A stretch of 64,000 nucleotides of DNA from Cellvibrionaceae bacterium (GTDB taxonomy: Bacteria; Pseudomonadota; Gammaproteobacteria; Pseudomonadales; Cellvibrionaceae): positions 1 through 64,000 of the forward strand of contig JAGKWQ010000009.1 in NCBI GenBank assembly GCA_021151825.1. Reading direction: 5' to 3'. Below are positions 1 to 9,984 of the stretch, piece by piece. Each line of letters starts with the position of its first letter. The stretch's first letter is position 1. Under the pieces are notes generated by a model that worked only from the letters and a program-made list of their open reading frames with translations, searched no databases and was not told where the DNA came from. The translations under genes and the position numbers were made by a program.

Positions 1-369
1 GTTTTAAACATAGTTGTCCGCGCCTTTTTTGTTGTTGTGGGTCAGGTTGTCAATTGCTGTTGTCAGGGTGTTTAGCATCAATGATTGCGCTAACAAATTT
101 GATGCAAAATTAAGAGCTTGGAAATTATTTTTTGTTTTATTGGTGAAATTTATGTCACTGATACTAATGAAAACTTAATTTTTATGGAAAAGGTATTTCT
201 CATAAGCTATTCATGTATAAAAGAATTTTTATTATTTTTTCTTTGGTCTTCTATTACACACTATTTTTAATACTGAATATGCTTTTGTACCTTTATTTGC
301 CTATCCCTGCTGAATAACTTCTTGGATTGAGTTTTATGATTATCTTTATCGATGCACAGTAACTAAAAA

Positions 370-383
370 TGACAGCGCGATCA
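370..383. promoter_or_regulatory. possible LacI-family operator
   Basis: TGACAGCGCGATCA agrees with its own reverse complement at 10 of 14 positions, with the central GCGC intact. The same core occurs at 4129 and 4363. LacI-family regulators of sugar genes commonly bind such palindromes. Its role here is inferred, and no target gene on this side is visible. Confidence 0.3.
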
Positions 384-495
384 ATTTATGAAATGTAAAG
401 TTTGTTGGTATTTCGGAGGGTAATGGGGGAATTTTGAGGAGAGTTTTGCGGGCCATTGGCAATAATGGAGATTTTAATCCATAGGTAAAATTTGA

Positions 496-527
496 TTTTT
501 AACCATGGCAGCAAGTACTGCCATGGT
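496..527 (-). terminator. intrinsic terminator of the GH74 gene
   Basis: A perfect 10-bp stem (ACCATGGCAG at 502-511, CTGCCATGGT at 518-527) with a 6-nt loop. Read on the minus strand it is followed by TTAAAAATC. It lies 10 bp after the GH74 stop codon. Confidence 0.75.
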
Positions 528-537
528 AGTGTGGATG

Positions 538-3500
538 TTATTTATTAGCGCAGAAGCCTATATCGGTAATCGACTTGCCCGGTTGCAATATTGCGTTCCA
601 TTCCAGACCTTTCAGCGTAAGGGTGCTACCTGACTGGGTGGCTGTGGCGCCCCATATATTGTTAAGCGTACCTGTGATCGACAAACTGGTTTGCCAGTTA
701 ACATTGGTAGTTCCTGCGTTAGTCACGGTGACACTGGCGCAATAACCGGAATTCCAATCACTGGTAACTTTCAATGTTGCAGTAACTCCACCGCTAAGGC
801 TGGATACCGAACTGGAAGTGCTGACTGTTGAGGACGGTCTGCTTGAAACAATCGAGCTGCTAACTGAGCTTGACGACGAGCTTCTCAGCGAGCTTGAGCT
901 AACCGGCACAGAACTGCTGCTCAGCGAACTACTGCTGGAAGTGACTCCGCAAGCTGCCGCTACACCAAAAGGTGCTGGCTGGCTGGTACAGGTTGAACGT
1001 GAAATACAACTCTTATTATTTTCATAACCCCAACCGCTAAGTGTGGTTACGCATAGTGGATAGCTGGTTCCGTACCAATTGCACTGTTCCAGTGTAGTGG
1101 AGCAAGCACTTGAGCTACTGGAGGAAAGTGAACTGCTGGAGAAAAGTGAGCTGCTTGAGCGGCTTGAAGATGACGGGGCGATCGAGCTACTGGATCTACT
1201 GGATGAAGACGGTGTAATTGACGAACTGCTTGAAGCACTGGTCGCAACGGAGCTGTTACTGCGCGAACTGCTGGACAGGCTTGAGCTGGATGATGAACTG
1301 ATTGCGCCCGCTGAATCACCGTAGAGTAAACCGCGGCCATTGGTCCCAAGATACAAACGACCAAAGATGCGCGGATCACCTGACACTGCATCGCCGAAGT
1401 TTCCATATTGATGTTGATCATCATTAATCCTTACCCATGAACTACCCTGATCTGTCGAGCGATAGACACCGCGAACCCCGTCAACCTGACCAATAATAAA
1501 GATGGTTGGATAAGTCTGGCCTGGTGCTGCTTTACCAAAGGTCACGTTATCTGCTTTTTCAACATTGGTTAATTTGGTAAAGGTTGTGCCTGAATCAGTA
1601 GAGTGCCACAAACCATACACACTAGTGTCGCTACCGCCAGCCAGCCAAATATCTCCCTCATAACCAAAAACAGCTTTGAATCTTCTTGCTGCAGGCAGAT
1701 TGGTTGCCGGTGACGCTTTGAAGGTTAAGCCCTTATCGGTACTGACATAAAAAATATTGCCGGACCAGGCATAAAACTTGGATGGATTGACTCGGTCAGC
1801 CTCTACTATTGCCCCCGCAGGGAGTCCGGTAATTGCAGTCCAGGTGCTACCAAAAGTAGTGGAAACATACACACCGGTTGCGCCACCCGGTGCCCACACA
1901 ATATTGCTTCCATCGGCGGATAATGCGACATTTCCGCCAGAGGTGACACCGGCCGGAACCTGGCCTTGCCACCAGTTACTACCGCTTGACGTTGTTAATG
2001 CGATACCACCGGTTGTGCTGGTAATCGAACCGACTCTCACCATATTGGCGGGTTTAAGCTCGGCGTAATCAATGCTGGTATTACCACCAAAGTTAGGATT
2101 GGTGTACATGCTGGTTGGCACTTTGGTGACGTCGTCATGTTTGAAGCCGCCGACGTCATACATCGCTGAATAAACAGGTGCGCCGACCGGCGGACTGACA
2201 ACATCCAGAATAGCGGTTTCTTCCAGGCCTTTTACAGTTGGTTTGATCAGCACTTTACCGCCGGTATCCCATGCAGTCAGGTTCTCGGTGCCGTAAATGG
2301 TGGCGCCAGTTCCATATAAAAGGCGATTGGAATTGTGCGGGTCTATCTCGACAGATTCATTCATCCAGCCCAGCTTAACAGTGGGGACTGCCGGATCACT
2401 GGAGCTGGTAACGCCGAAGTTCAACCAGGGCACTTCGGTAATATCCAGTACATAGCGTTGGGTTTTGCTGGGGTAGCCCGCCCAATCCCAAATGCGTGTC
2501 CAAGTGATGCCGCCATCAGTTGTACGGAAGAAAATGGCATCCGGCCACCAGGAAACCTGTGTTGCGACCATTAATGTTTTAGGGTTTTTGCGATCAATGG
2601 TTAAACCGCTGTAACCAAAGTAAAGGTCGGAACTGCTTGAAAGAATAGGGCTGATATTGGTCCAAATTCCGGTACTTGCTGTGAACTTCCATACATCGCC
2701 TTTAGCGCCGTCATAAGGGCCGCCGGTGTCGCTGGTGGCGATATAAAGGATGCCATTTGCCTGATCATAAACACCTTTGTGAGGCAGGAATCCTGTCGGT
2801 TGGCCAGCGATACGGGACCAGGTAGTACCACCATCGGTGCTGCGATAAATCGAGTTTTCTTTGTCGGCCACACCAACATAAATAGTTTGTGATACAGAAC
2901 CGGCAGTGCCTGATTTGGGGTCGAATGTAATCCAAAGGACGCCCTGGTTATGGTTTAAATAATCATTAACATCGGTTGGATCCTGGGCGTAGTTGCCGAC
3001 ATTGGTAAAGCTGCTGACTTTGGTCCAGGTTGCGCCGAAGTCGGTGGAGCGCCATAGGCCATTACCACCTTCTGAGCCAAAGTAGATGATGTTGTTTTTA
3101 TTGGGGTCGATAGACAGGCGCTCACCCATACCTCTGCCCGGCATATTGCCGCCCACCTTGAACGGGAGTTTTGTAACTTGCCAGGTTTTACCCTTGTCGC
3201 TGGAGCGAATGATGGCCCCGTTATTCGGATCCCAACTGTTGGTATACATACCTACAGCAGCATAGACGCGATTGGTATCTACCGGGTCCGTCGCCATACT
3301 CAAAACACCGTTCCAGCCCCAATTGTCCCAACCCACCCAATCGAGCAGGGGAACCCAGCTTTTATTTGCTTCATCCCAGCGATAGGCGCCACCGATATCG
3401 GTGCGCGCATAAATCAGGTTGGGTTCGGTTTGGTTAAAGATAATTCCAGGGACAAAACCACCGCCATCAATGCGGACATTATTCCAATTGTAAGCTTCAT

Positions 3501-3585
3501 ATGGGGCAGCCATGCTGGCGTTGGTAAATAGTACCCCGCTTAAAATACTGCTAATGACGAGGCTGAGGCTAGAGCGCTGTTTCAT
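538..3585 (-). CDS. gly74A: GH74 xyloglucanase with CBM10 and CBM2
   Basis: Secreted endo-xyloglucanase that would cleave the beta-1,4-glucan backbone of xyloglucan. A signal peptide (about residues 1-26, ending ASMA) is followed by the two-propeller GH74 module (27-750) with BNR-like repeats (RSSDKGKTW, RSTDFGATW). The two expected catalytic Asp are D63 in the RTDIGG motif and D477 in MYDVGGFKH. Then come a Ser linker (755-830), CBM10 (832-878, six Cys, GWGYENNKSC), a second Ser linker and CBM2 (933-1015). The Trp-rich loop GWDNWGWNG near residue 84 could line outer plus subsites. The start is set by GGAGA 7 nt upstream of ATG. It is transcribed divergently from the GH6 gene across a 1.26-kb gap. 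Cellvibrio japonicus has a GH74 enzyme of this modular type, so the assignment is firm. Confidence 0.95.
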   Translation of the reverse strand: MKQRSSLSLVISSILSGVLFTNASMAAPYEAYNWNNVRIDGGGFVPGIIFNQTEPNLIYARTDIGGAYRWDEANKSWVPLLDWVGWDNWGWNGVLSMATDPVDTNRVYAAVGMYTNSWDPNNGAIIRSSDKGKTWQVTKLPFKVGGNMPGRGMGERLSIDPNKNNIIYFGSEGGNGLWRSTDFGATWTKVSSFTNVGNYAQDPTDVNDYLNHNQGVLWITFDPKSGTAGSVSQTIYVGVADKENSIYRSTDGGTTWSRIAGQPTGFLPHKGVYDQANGILYIATSDTGGPYDGAKGDVWKFTASTGIWTNISPILSSSSDLYFGYSGLTIDRKNPKTLMVATQVSWWPDAIFFRTTDGGITWTRIWDWAGYPSKTQRYVLDITEVPWLNFGVTSSSDPAVPTVKLGWMNESVEIDPHNSNRLLYGTGATIYGTENLTAWDTGGKVLIKPTVKGLEETAILDVVSPPVGAPVYSAMYDVGGFKHDDVTKVPTSMYTNPNFGGNTSIDYAELKPANMVRVGSITSTTGGIALTTSSGSNWWQGQVPAGVTSGGNVALSADGSNIVWAPGGATGVYVSTTFGSTWTAITGLPAGAIVEADRVNPSKFYAWSGNIFYVSTDKGLTFKASPATNLPAARRFKAVFGYEGDIWLAGGSDTSVYGLWHSTDSGTTFTKLTNVEKADNVTFGKAAPGQTYPTIFIIGQVDGVRGVYRSTDQGSSWVRINDDQHQYGNFGDAVSGDPRIFGRLYLGTNGRGLLYGDSAGAISSSSSSSLSSSSRSNSSVATSASSSSSITPSSSSRSSSSIAPSSSSRSSSSLFSSSSLSSSSSSACSTTLEQCNWYGTSYPLCVTTLSGWGYENNKSCISRSTCTSQPAPFGVAAACGVTSSSSSLSSSSVPVSSSSLRSSSSSSVSSSIVSSRPSSTVSTSSSVSSLSGGVTATLKVTSDWNSGYCASVTVTNAGTTNVNWQTSLSITGTLNNIWGATATQSGSTLTLKGLEWNAILQPGKSITDIGFCANK

Positions 3586-4128
3586 CGTGTTTCTCCGTTA
3601 TTGGTGTCGATTTTGCGCTGACACAAAGCTGTTTAACCCCACAAGAAAAGTGTGATGTTTTTGTATCTTTGTGTGCGTAAGTCGAATGAATGGATAACTA
3701 CTTATTTTTGGTTTTGAATAAAACTGCTTATTGATAAACAAATCAGAAAAGCTAAAAAAGGCCTGAAAAAGCCCATTTTTTGCTAATTTTTAGTGTGATT
3801 TTTCATTGCAGCTACAGCGAAATAAATTTCAAATGCACGTTTTTTTATCAATAAAAATTAGCGGTTTGTGGTTGATGAGGTGCGCAATAAAAAATCTTTT
3901 GCGTCTTTGAAATCAGGAGGTAAATTTTTATGTGCGCAAATCGTATGGGAGCAGGAGTGCGCTTTTTAGTTATTAAATAAGGTGTAGCTGTTTTTAAATA
4001 TAACGGAAAATTTATCTATGAATGAGTGATATTTATCACATAAATAGCCTAATTAAAATTAATAATTATAATTTTTATATAAGGGCTTGCCATTTGTAGA
4101 CATTTGCACTACTTTTGACCCACTAAAT

Positions 4129-4142
4129 TGACAGCGCTGTTT
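4129..4142. promoter_or_regulatory. likely LacI-family operator
   Basis: TGACAGCGCTGTTT matches its reverse complement at 12 of 14 positions around a central GCGC. It lies between divergent cellulase genes and resembles operators of LacI-family sugar repressors. The regulator is not in the window. Confidence 0.45.
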
Positions 4143-4362
4143 TGTGTTCGGTCCTGCTTGTTTTGTATATAAAAAATAACGGTAAATTCAAATAATTATA
4201 AAAGCCGGTTTATTGCAAAAGCTGTTCAATTTTTCAGGTCATACTTTTCTATGTTTGTTGAATCTCATTTTCTGTATTTCAGTAGATAAATCTTGTAACG
4301 AGCGTTGAGCGCAATCCCGGTTTTCCTTTAAAAGCCTTGTTTCAATCAGCTTTAGTTACAAA

Positions 4363-4376
4363 TGATAGCGCTATCT
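4363..4376. promoter_or_regulatory. likely LacI-family operator
   Basis: TGATAGCGCTATCT is palindromic at 12 of 14 positions (GATAGCGCTATC is perfect). It is the second such site in the same divergent intergenic region, 234 bp from the one at 4129, a spacing that would allow looping. The function is inferred. Confidence 0.5.
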
Positions 4377-4822
4377 TGTTGTTTGGCTCTTTCATGTGCA
4401 CAAGTGTTCATTGAGAAGTTTTTCGCAGAATCTGAGAGTGAATTAATAGGATAATATGAGGCATACCACTACGCAGTTATTTATAGTGGCGTTTGTAGTT
4501 CCTCTATTTTTTTGGCGGTTTTCCAATATTTTCCGGGTTTTTTTTGTTTGTATAGAAATATTGCAGCCACCAATATTTTATGTCTGGTATCACGGCTTAC
4601 CTGTTTGACCCAGTAATCACCTGAATATGTCTGTGTATTTAATAACAATAAATTTTTAGTTCAAATTAAGGTAGCGCAATCAATCCTTATCGTTGTACCT
4701 CCCAGATGGACCGCCTGGCCGCGGCAGTTATGCGGCGCCTTTCAGGATGTAAGGGTAAATCGGTGCCAGGTCGCTTGTTTTTCGACCAGGCGCAGAATAA
4801 TAACGAGAGCGAATAGCTCTTC

Positions 4823-4840
4823 CTCACTGGAATCCAGGAG
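4823..4840 (+). promoter_or_regulatory. hairpin overlapping the GH6 ribosome binding site
   Basis: CTC-A-CTGG pairs with CCAG-GAG across an AAT loop (7 bp, one bulged A), burying the complete AGGAG Shine-Dalgarno (4836-4840) of the GH6 gene, whose ATG is at 4848. It could restrain translation. This is inference from pairing only. Confidence 0.4.
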
Positions 4841-4847
4841 AACTTTA

Positions 4848-6980
4848 ATGATGACTCCAATAAGAAAAGCCTGCGGTTTAGCAACCTTGCTAAGTCTCAG
4901 CCTGGCGGTAGCTAGCCAAAGTGCTAATGCTTCCTGTACTTATAAAATCAGCAATGAGTGGAATACCGGTCTGACCGGCGAAATTATTGTGACCAACAGC
5001 GGCACTTCTGCCGTTAGCGGTTGGACTATCGGCTGGCAGTACAATACCAATCGCCTGAGTGGCTCATGGAACGCAACTGTCAGTGGTAACAATCCTTATA
5101 CCGCAACCAATCTGGGCTGGAATGGCACCTTGCAGCCAGGCCAAAGTGCAACGTTCGGTTTTCAGGTTGATAAACGTGGTGGTTCAGGTGAAGTTCCAAC
5201 ACTGACCGGCAGCATTTGCTCTGGCACTATACCGCCTGCAAGCAGCTCTGTATCAAGCGCTCCTCCTGTAACCACCAGTAGTTCACGTTCAAGCAGCAGC
5301 ACGCCTATTGTTTCCGGTGAGCAATGTAACTGGTATGGCACTTTGTATTCCTTGTGCGCTAACACCCAAAGTGGTTGGGGTTACGAGAACAACAAGAGTT
5401 GTATTTCCCGTTCAACCTGTGCTGCGCAACCTGCGCCATTTGGCATTGTTGGACCAAACAGCTCAACACCATCTACTAGCAGTTCAACGCCGTCCACTAG
5501 CAGCTCAACGCCAGCAACTTCCAGTTCGCGTCCAAGCAGCTCAAGTGTTCCGGCAACCTCAAGCAGCGTAGTGTCGACATCAACTTCACGCAGCTCCAGT
5601 AGTGTTGCTGTCACTACATCAAGCAGTGTTGTGTCGACTTCAACCTCACGCAGCTCAAGCAGTGTAGTGACCACTTCATCTCGCTCCAGCTCAAGCACGC
5701 CGGTAATTCCGGGCGAGCGTTTGGATAACCCGTTTGTGAATGCTCGTTGGTACATTGACCCAATCTGGTCTGCTAAAGCGCAAGCTGAAACCAATGGTTC
5801 AAAAATCGCTGGTTACAACACCGCTGTGTGGATGGATCGTATTGGCGCAATCGCTCCAACCGATGGTTCTTACGGTTTGCGTGACCACCTGGATGCAGCT
5901 TTGGCGCAAAACGCGAACGTAATTCAAATCGTTGTTTACGATCTGCCAAACCGTGACTGCCATGCATTGGCATCTAACGGTGAGTTGAAACAAGGTGCTG
6001 AAGGTACTGCGCGTTATCGCACCGAGTATGTAGATGCCATCGCATCTATTTTCTCTGATTCAAAATATGCAAGTCTGCGTATTATCGCGATTATCGAGCC
6101 TGACTCATTGCCAAACCTGGTTACCAACCTGAGCGATCCTGAGTGTCAGCAAGCGACCGACGCAACTCACGGTTATGTGGCTAATACCCGTTATACCCTT
6201 GGCAAGCTTTATCAAATCAAGAACGTATACAGCTACGTAGATATCGGTCACTCAGGCTGGTTGGGCTGGACTGACAACTTCGGTAAAGCGGTTACGTTGA
6301 TTGGCGATGCAATCAAAGGTGCAACCGGTGGTGTTAACTCTGTTGCTGGTTTTGTATCGAATACCTCAGGTTACACCCCATTGTATGAGCCATTCCTTGA
6401 CTCACTGGCCAACAGTGCATTCCCAGGCAGCGGTGGTGGTACCCAAACCCGTCAAGCCAAGTTCTATGAGTGGAACCCGCACTTCAGTGAAGTGGCTTTC
6501 GTTCAGGCATGGCGTAACGCAATGATCTCTGCCGGTTTCCCAACCACTATCGGTATGTTGGTAGACACTGGTCGTAACGGCTGGGGTGGTCCAAACCGTC
6601 CAACCGCGCAATCAACCAGTACTGTTCTCGATACTTTTGTTGATCAATCGCGTCTTGACCGTCGTACCCATCGCGGTAACTGGTGTAACCAACGCGGTGG
6701 TATCGGTGAGCGTCCACAAGTGGCTCCTGTTGCCGGTGTTGATGCTTACGTATGGGTGAAACCACCAGGTGAGTCTGATGGTGCTGCATCTCTTGAGTTG
6801 TCGTATGACCCGCAAGATCCAGCAAAAGGTTTTGATCGCATGTGCGACCCAACCTACAACTACAACCCGGGCAGTGGTTCCAACGTAGACACAGGCGCAT
6901 TGCCAAATGCTCCAGTTGCCGGTCGTTGGTTCAAAGAAGGTTTGCAAGTGTTGATCAACAATGCTTATCCGGCTCTGTAA
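4848..6980 (+). CDS. cel6A: GH6 cellobiohydrolase with CBM2 and CBM10
   Basis: Secreted inverting cellulase releasing cellobiose from non-reducing chain ends. Order: signal peptide (1-28), CBM2 (29-125), short Ser linker, CBM10 (about 157-203), a long Ser/Thr linker with repeated STPSTSSS-like units (205-290), and the GH6 module (291-710). The catalytic region is clear: D370 in DLPNRDCHA and the general acid D419 in IIEPDSL; Cys in NRDC and DPEC match the family disulfides. Start: AGGAG 7 nt upstream of the first of two adjacent ATGs. The GH6 module is almost identical, at DNA level in long stretches, to the C-terminal module of the gene at 10177, which indicates a recent duplication or gene conversion. 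A strong terminator follows at 7139. Confidence 0.95.
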   Translation: MMTPIRKACGLATLLSLSLAVASQSANASCTYKISNEWNTGLTGEIIVTNSGTSAVSGWTIGWQYNTNRLSGSWNATVSGNNPYTATNLGWNGTLQPGQSATFGFQVDKRGGSGEVPTLTGSICSGTIPPASSSVSSAPPVTTSSSRSSSSTPIVSGEQCNWYGTLYSLCANTQSGWGYENNKSCISRSTCAAQPAPFGIVGPNSSTPSTSSSTPSTSSSTPATSSSRPSSSSVPATSSSVVSTSTSRSSSSVAVTTSSSVVSTSTSRSSSSVVTTSSRSSSSTPVIPGERLDNPFVNARWYIDPIWSAKAQAETNGSKIAGYNTAVWMDRIGAIAPTDGSYGLRDHLDAALAQNANVIQIVVYDLPNRDCHALASNGELKQGAEGTARYRTEYVDAIASIFSDSKYASLRIIAIIEPDSLPNLVTNLSDPECQQATDATHGYVANTRYTLGKLYQIKNVYSYVDIGHSGWLGWTDNFGKAVTLIGDAIKGATGGVNSVAGFVSNTSGYTPLYEPFLDSLANSAFPGSGGGTQTRQAKFYEWNPHFSEVAFVQAWRNAMISAGFPTTIGMLVDTGRNGWGGPNRPTAQSTSTVLDTFVDQSRLDRRTHRGNWCNQRGGIGERPQVAPVAGVDAYVWVKPPGESDGAASLELSYDPQDPAKGFDRMCDPTYNYNPGSGSNVDTGALPNAPVAGRWFKEGLQVLINNAYPAL

Positions 6981-7340
6981 TAACAGAGTGAATGAGTGAG
7001 AGTGAGCCAGGACAGGCATTTGGAGAGATGCCTTGGTCATGGATGACTGTTTTGTGAAATGGAATCAGATAGGAAAAATTTTCACGCTCACACTTTTTAT
7101 CTGATTTCGCGTGTTACCCCTGAAACAACTGTGACTTTTCCGGCCCTCACTGCGTGATGGCCGGATTTTTACAGATCCCAATGAATGAATAATCAATTAT
7201 TAATATGAATCGGTACATGGCAAGAGCCATCAACGCCGGTAAAAATCTGCACGCAATCCTTATCCGAGTTAATGTCCGAATTTAGTACGGTAGTGGAACA
7301 GCTTTCATTTCATTCTCTTTTTTTAATGAGGGATTAATGT
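6981..7340. other. intergenic region between GH6 and GH9 genes
   Basis: A 360-bp gap holding the GH6 terminator (7139-7170) and then about 170 bp that must contain the GH9 promoter. No operator like those at 4129 and 4363 is visible here. No small gene is supported. Confidence 0.5.
7139..7170 (+). terminator. intrinsic terminator of the GH6 gene
   Basis: TCCGGCC/GGCCGGA stem continued by TCAC/GTGA after one mismatch, with a 3-nt loop, followed by TTTTT. Confidence 0.85.
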
Positions 7341-9944
7341 ATGAAGAAAAAAACATTCTCGTGCCTGCCTGCCTATGGCTTAAAAAAATTATCCACACTG
7401 ATCAGCGCAGCGTTAATGGTTTCTGCAATTAATGTGCAGGCTGAAGAGGGTAATCCCCGTGTAAACCAGATTGGCTATTTTCCTAACAGTCCAAAAATAG
7501 CGGTTTACAAAACCACGAGTACCAGTGCCCAACCCTGGCAATTAACACAAAATGGAGTAACTGTTGCATCTGGACTGACTGCACCATACGGAGTTGATGC
7601 TGCGTCTGGTGATAATGTTCACCGCATTGATTTGACATCCGTTACTGCAAACGGTGATGGATTAGTATTGAAAGTAGGCGCTGATGCCAGCTATCCATTC
7701 CGTATTTCTACCACTGCATTAAACGGCGCATTTTATGATGCGTTAAAATATTTTTATCACAACCGCAGTGGTATTGCGATTGAGATTCCTTACACCGCTG
7801 GCGGAACTTACACAGCAAACAGTAAATGGGCGCGGCCAGCAGGCCATCTCAATGCCGGTGCGAATAAAGGTGATAATAATGTCCCTTGTTGGACGGGCAC
7901 GTGTAATTATTCATTGAATGTTACCAAGGGTTGGTACGATGCCGGTGATCACGGAAAGTATGTTGTCAACGGTGGCATTTCGGTATGGACGTTGTTGAAT
8001 TTACATGAGCGTAGTTTGTATTCCAATAACGATATTTCTACTGTTGGTGCATTTAAATTATCCAATGCGTTAATCGATAATTCATTAAATATTCCTGAAA
8101 GCGGCAACGGTGTTTCTGATTTACTGGATGAAGCGCGTTGGCAATTGGAATTTTTACTGGCGATGCAAGTGCCCGCTGGACAAGCGAAAGCCGGCATGGT
8201 TCATCACAAGGTTCACGATGTAGGTTGGACTGGTTTGCCGTTGGCACCCCATGAAGATGGCCAGCAGCGCGCGTTAGTTCCTCCAAGTACAGCGGCAACA
8301 TTAAATGTTGCTGCTACGGGCGCACAGTGCGCACGCATTTGGAAAAATATTGATGCCGCGTTTGCTGCAACCTGTTTAACCGCAGCAGAGCGAGCATGGA
8401 CTGCTGCGCAAACAAATCCCGCTGATATTTATTCCGGTAATTACGATAACGGCGGTGGTGGTTACGGTGATAAAACCGTTGCCGATGATTTTTATTGGGC
8501 CGCCGCTGAGTTATACATCACCACTGGCAACAGTAAATATCTTTCTACAATTAACAATTACACCATTACGCGCACCGATTTTAGTTGGGCCGATACGGAA
8601 TTGCCGGGCCTGATATCCCTCGCATTGGTGCCCACGGACTATACATCGAGTTTACGTACCGCAGCGAAACAAAAAATTATCAGCATTGCCGATATTCATT
8701 TGGCAACACAAAACCAATCTGGCTATTTGGTGCCATTATCTAATAAAGAATTTTATTGGGGCTCCAACAGCGGTGTGACGAATAAATTAATGCTGGTTGG
8801 GCTTGCTTACGATTTCACTGGCAATGCAAGTTATGCCGAAGGTGTTATTAAAGGCCTGGATTATTTGTTGGGTCGCAATACTTTATCGACATCGTTTGTA
8901 ACTGGTGCGGGTACCAAAACGGTCACGCAACCTCATCATCGTTTTTGGGCCGGCGCGTTGAATGCAAGTTACCCATGGGCTCCTCCCGGTGCATTATCCG
9001 GTGGACCTAACGCCGGTTTGGAAGATGATGTTTCTGCAAGTCGTTTGAGTGGTTGTACAAGCAAACCGGCAACTTGCTGGATTGATAGCATCGATGCCTG
9101 GTCGACCAATGAAATTACTATTAACTGGAACGCACCTTATGCGTGGTTACTCGGATTCGCGAATGAATATGCCGGTGGTACAACGCAAACAAATTCATCG
9201 GGCTCATCCTCAAGTAGCAGTGTTATTCGCAGCTCATCATCAGCAAGTAGTATTGCCACGACGTCGTCTCGCAGTAGTGCAGCAACAAGTTCCTCATCGA
9301 GCAGTGTAATTTCTTCCCGCTCTTCCAGTTCTGTAGTGAGTGGCCTGCAATGTAATTGGTATGGCACATTGTATCCATTATGCGTGACCACAATGAATGG
9401 TTGGGGTTATGAAAATAACAAGAGTTGTATTTCACGCTCTACTTGCGCGGCGCAACCTGCACCTTTTGGTATTGTTGGAACTACCCCGGGTTCTGCATCA
9501 ACAAGCAGTGCGAGCAGTATTGCTGCAACCAGTTCTGCGAATTCAACTGCATCGCGTTCATCCAGCAGTGCCATCAGGAGTTCAGTTTCCAGTGCCGTTT
9601 TATCCAGCAGCAGAAGCAGTTCTTCATCTGTTATCGCGGTTGCAAATTGCCAATATGTGATTAGCAATGAGTGGAATAACGGCTTTACGGCGGCGATTCG
9701 TATAAAAAATAATGGCACCAGTGTAATTAACGGATGGAATCTGAATTGGAACTTCACTGATGGCAGTCGCATTACCAGTAGCTGGAACGCCACACTCAGC
9801 GGTAGTAATCCTTATTCGGCAACTAATTTAAGTTGGAATGGCACTTTGTCTCCCGGTCAAACCATTGAGTTTGGTGTGCAAGGAAGCAAAGGTAGTTCAG
9901 CGGCGCAGATTCCGGTATTAAGTGGAAATGTTTGCCAGCCGTAA
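7341..9944 (+). CDS. GH9 endoglucanase with CBM10 and CBM2
   Basis: Secreted inverting cellulase of GH9 subtype with an N-terminal Ig-like (CelD_N) domain. Order: signal peptide (1-34, ending NVQA), Ig-like domain (36-120, starting with the typical RVNQIGYFP), (alpha/alpha)6 GH9 barrel (about 125-610), Ser linker, CBM10 (672-715), Ser linker, CBM2 (770-867). Active-site residues are visible: WYDAGDHGKYV with D200 and D203, the H..R motif PHHRFW, and the proton donor E591 in NEITINWNAP. GAGGGA 7 nt before ATG fixes the start. It sits in the same orientation as the GH6 gene but is separated by a strong terminator, so it probably has its own promoter. Cellvibrio species carry GH9 enzymes of this architecture. 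Confidence 0.95.
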   Translation: MKKKTFSCLPAYGLKKLSTLISAALMVSAINVQAEEGNPRVNQIGYFPNSPKIAVYKTTSTSAQPWQLTQNGVTVASGLTAPYGVDAASGDNVHRIDLTSVTANGDGLVLKVGADASYPFRISTTALNGAFYDALKYFYHNRSGIAIEIPYTAGGTYTANSKWARPAGHLNAGANKGDNNVPCWTGTCNYSLNVTKGWYDAGDHGKYVVNGGISVWTLLNLHERSLYSNNDISTVGAFKLSNALIDNSLNIPESGNGVSDLLDEARWQLEFLLAMQVPAGQAKAGMVHHKVHDVGWTGLPLAPHEDGQQRALVPPSTAATLNVAATGAQCARIWKNIDAAFAATCLTAAERAWTAAQTNPADIYSGNYDNGGGGYGDKTVADDFYWAAAELYITTGNSKYLSTINNYTITRTDFSWADTELPGLISLALVPTDYTSSLRTAAKQKIISIADIHLATQNQSGYLVPLSNKEFYWGSNSGVTNKLMLVGLAYDFTGNASYAEGVIKGLDYLLGRNTLSTSFVTGAGTKTVTQPHHRFWAGALNASYPWAPPGALSGGPNAGLEDDVSASRLSGCTSKPATCWIDSIDAWSTNEITINWNAPYAWLLGFANEYAGGTTQTNSSGSSSSSSVIRSSSSASSIATTSSRSSAATSSSSSSVISSRSSSSVVSGLQCNWYGTLYPLCVTTMNGWGYENNKSCISRSTCAAQPAPFGIVGTTPGSASTSSASSIAATSSANSTASRSSSSAIRSSVSSAVLSSSRSSSSSVIAVANCQYVISNEWNNGFTAAIRIKNNGTSVINGWNLNWNFTDGSRITSSWNATLSGSNPYSATNLSWNGTLSPGQTIEFGVQGSKGSSAAQIPVLSGNVCQP

Positions 9945-9984
9945 AATAACGCAATAGAAATACGGTGTTAACAATAAATAATCA

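Larger units (their letters stand above)
1..537. other. intergenic region downstream of the first GH74 gene
   Basis: No gene was found here. The stretch is AT-rich. It contains a GCGC-centred half-palindrome at 370-383 (TGACAGCGCGATCA) and ends in the terminator of the minus-strand GH74 gene at 502-527. The neighbour to the left lies outside the window. Confidence 0.5.
3586..4847. promoter_or_regulatory. long divergent regulatory region between GH74 and GH6 genes
   Basis: A 1.26-kb AT-rich gap without a convincing gene, holding the divergent promoters. It carries two near-perfect GCGC-centred palindromes (4129-4142 and 4363-4376). A G/C-rich 5' leader in front of the GH6 gene folds into a hairpin at 4765-4791 (GCCAGGTCG/CGACCAGGC, one mismatch) and a smaller one over the Shine-Dalgarno at 4823-4840. 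No sigma-70 boxes are called. Confidence 0.6.

Noticed and set aside
818..1324. Leu/Glu-rich open frames opposite the Ser linkers of the first GH74 gene (similar ones lie opposite all other linkers)
   Set aside because: They are the antisense reading of Ser codons (AGC, TCA, TCG) and have no ribosome sites or independent conservation signals.
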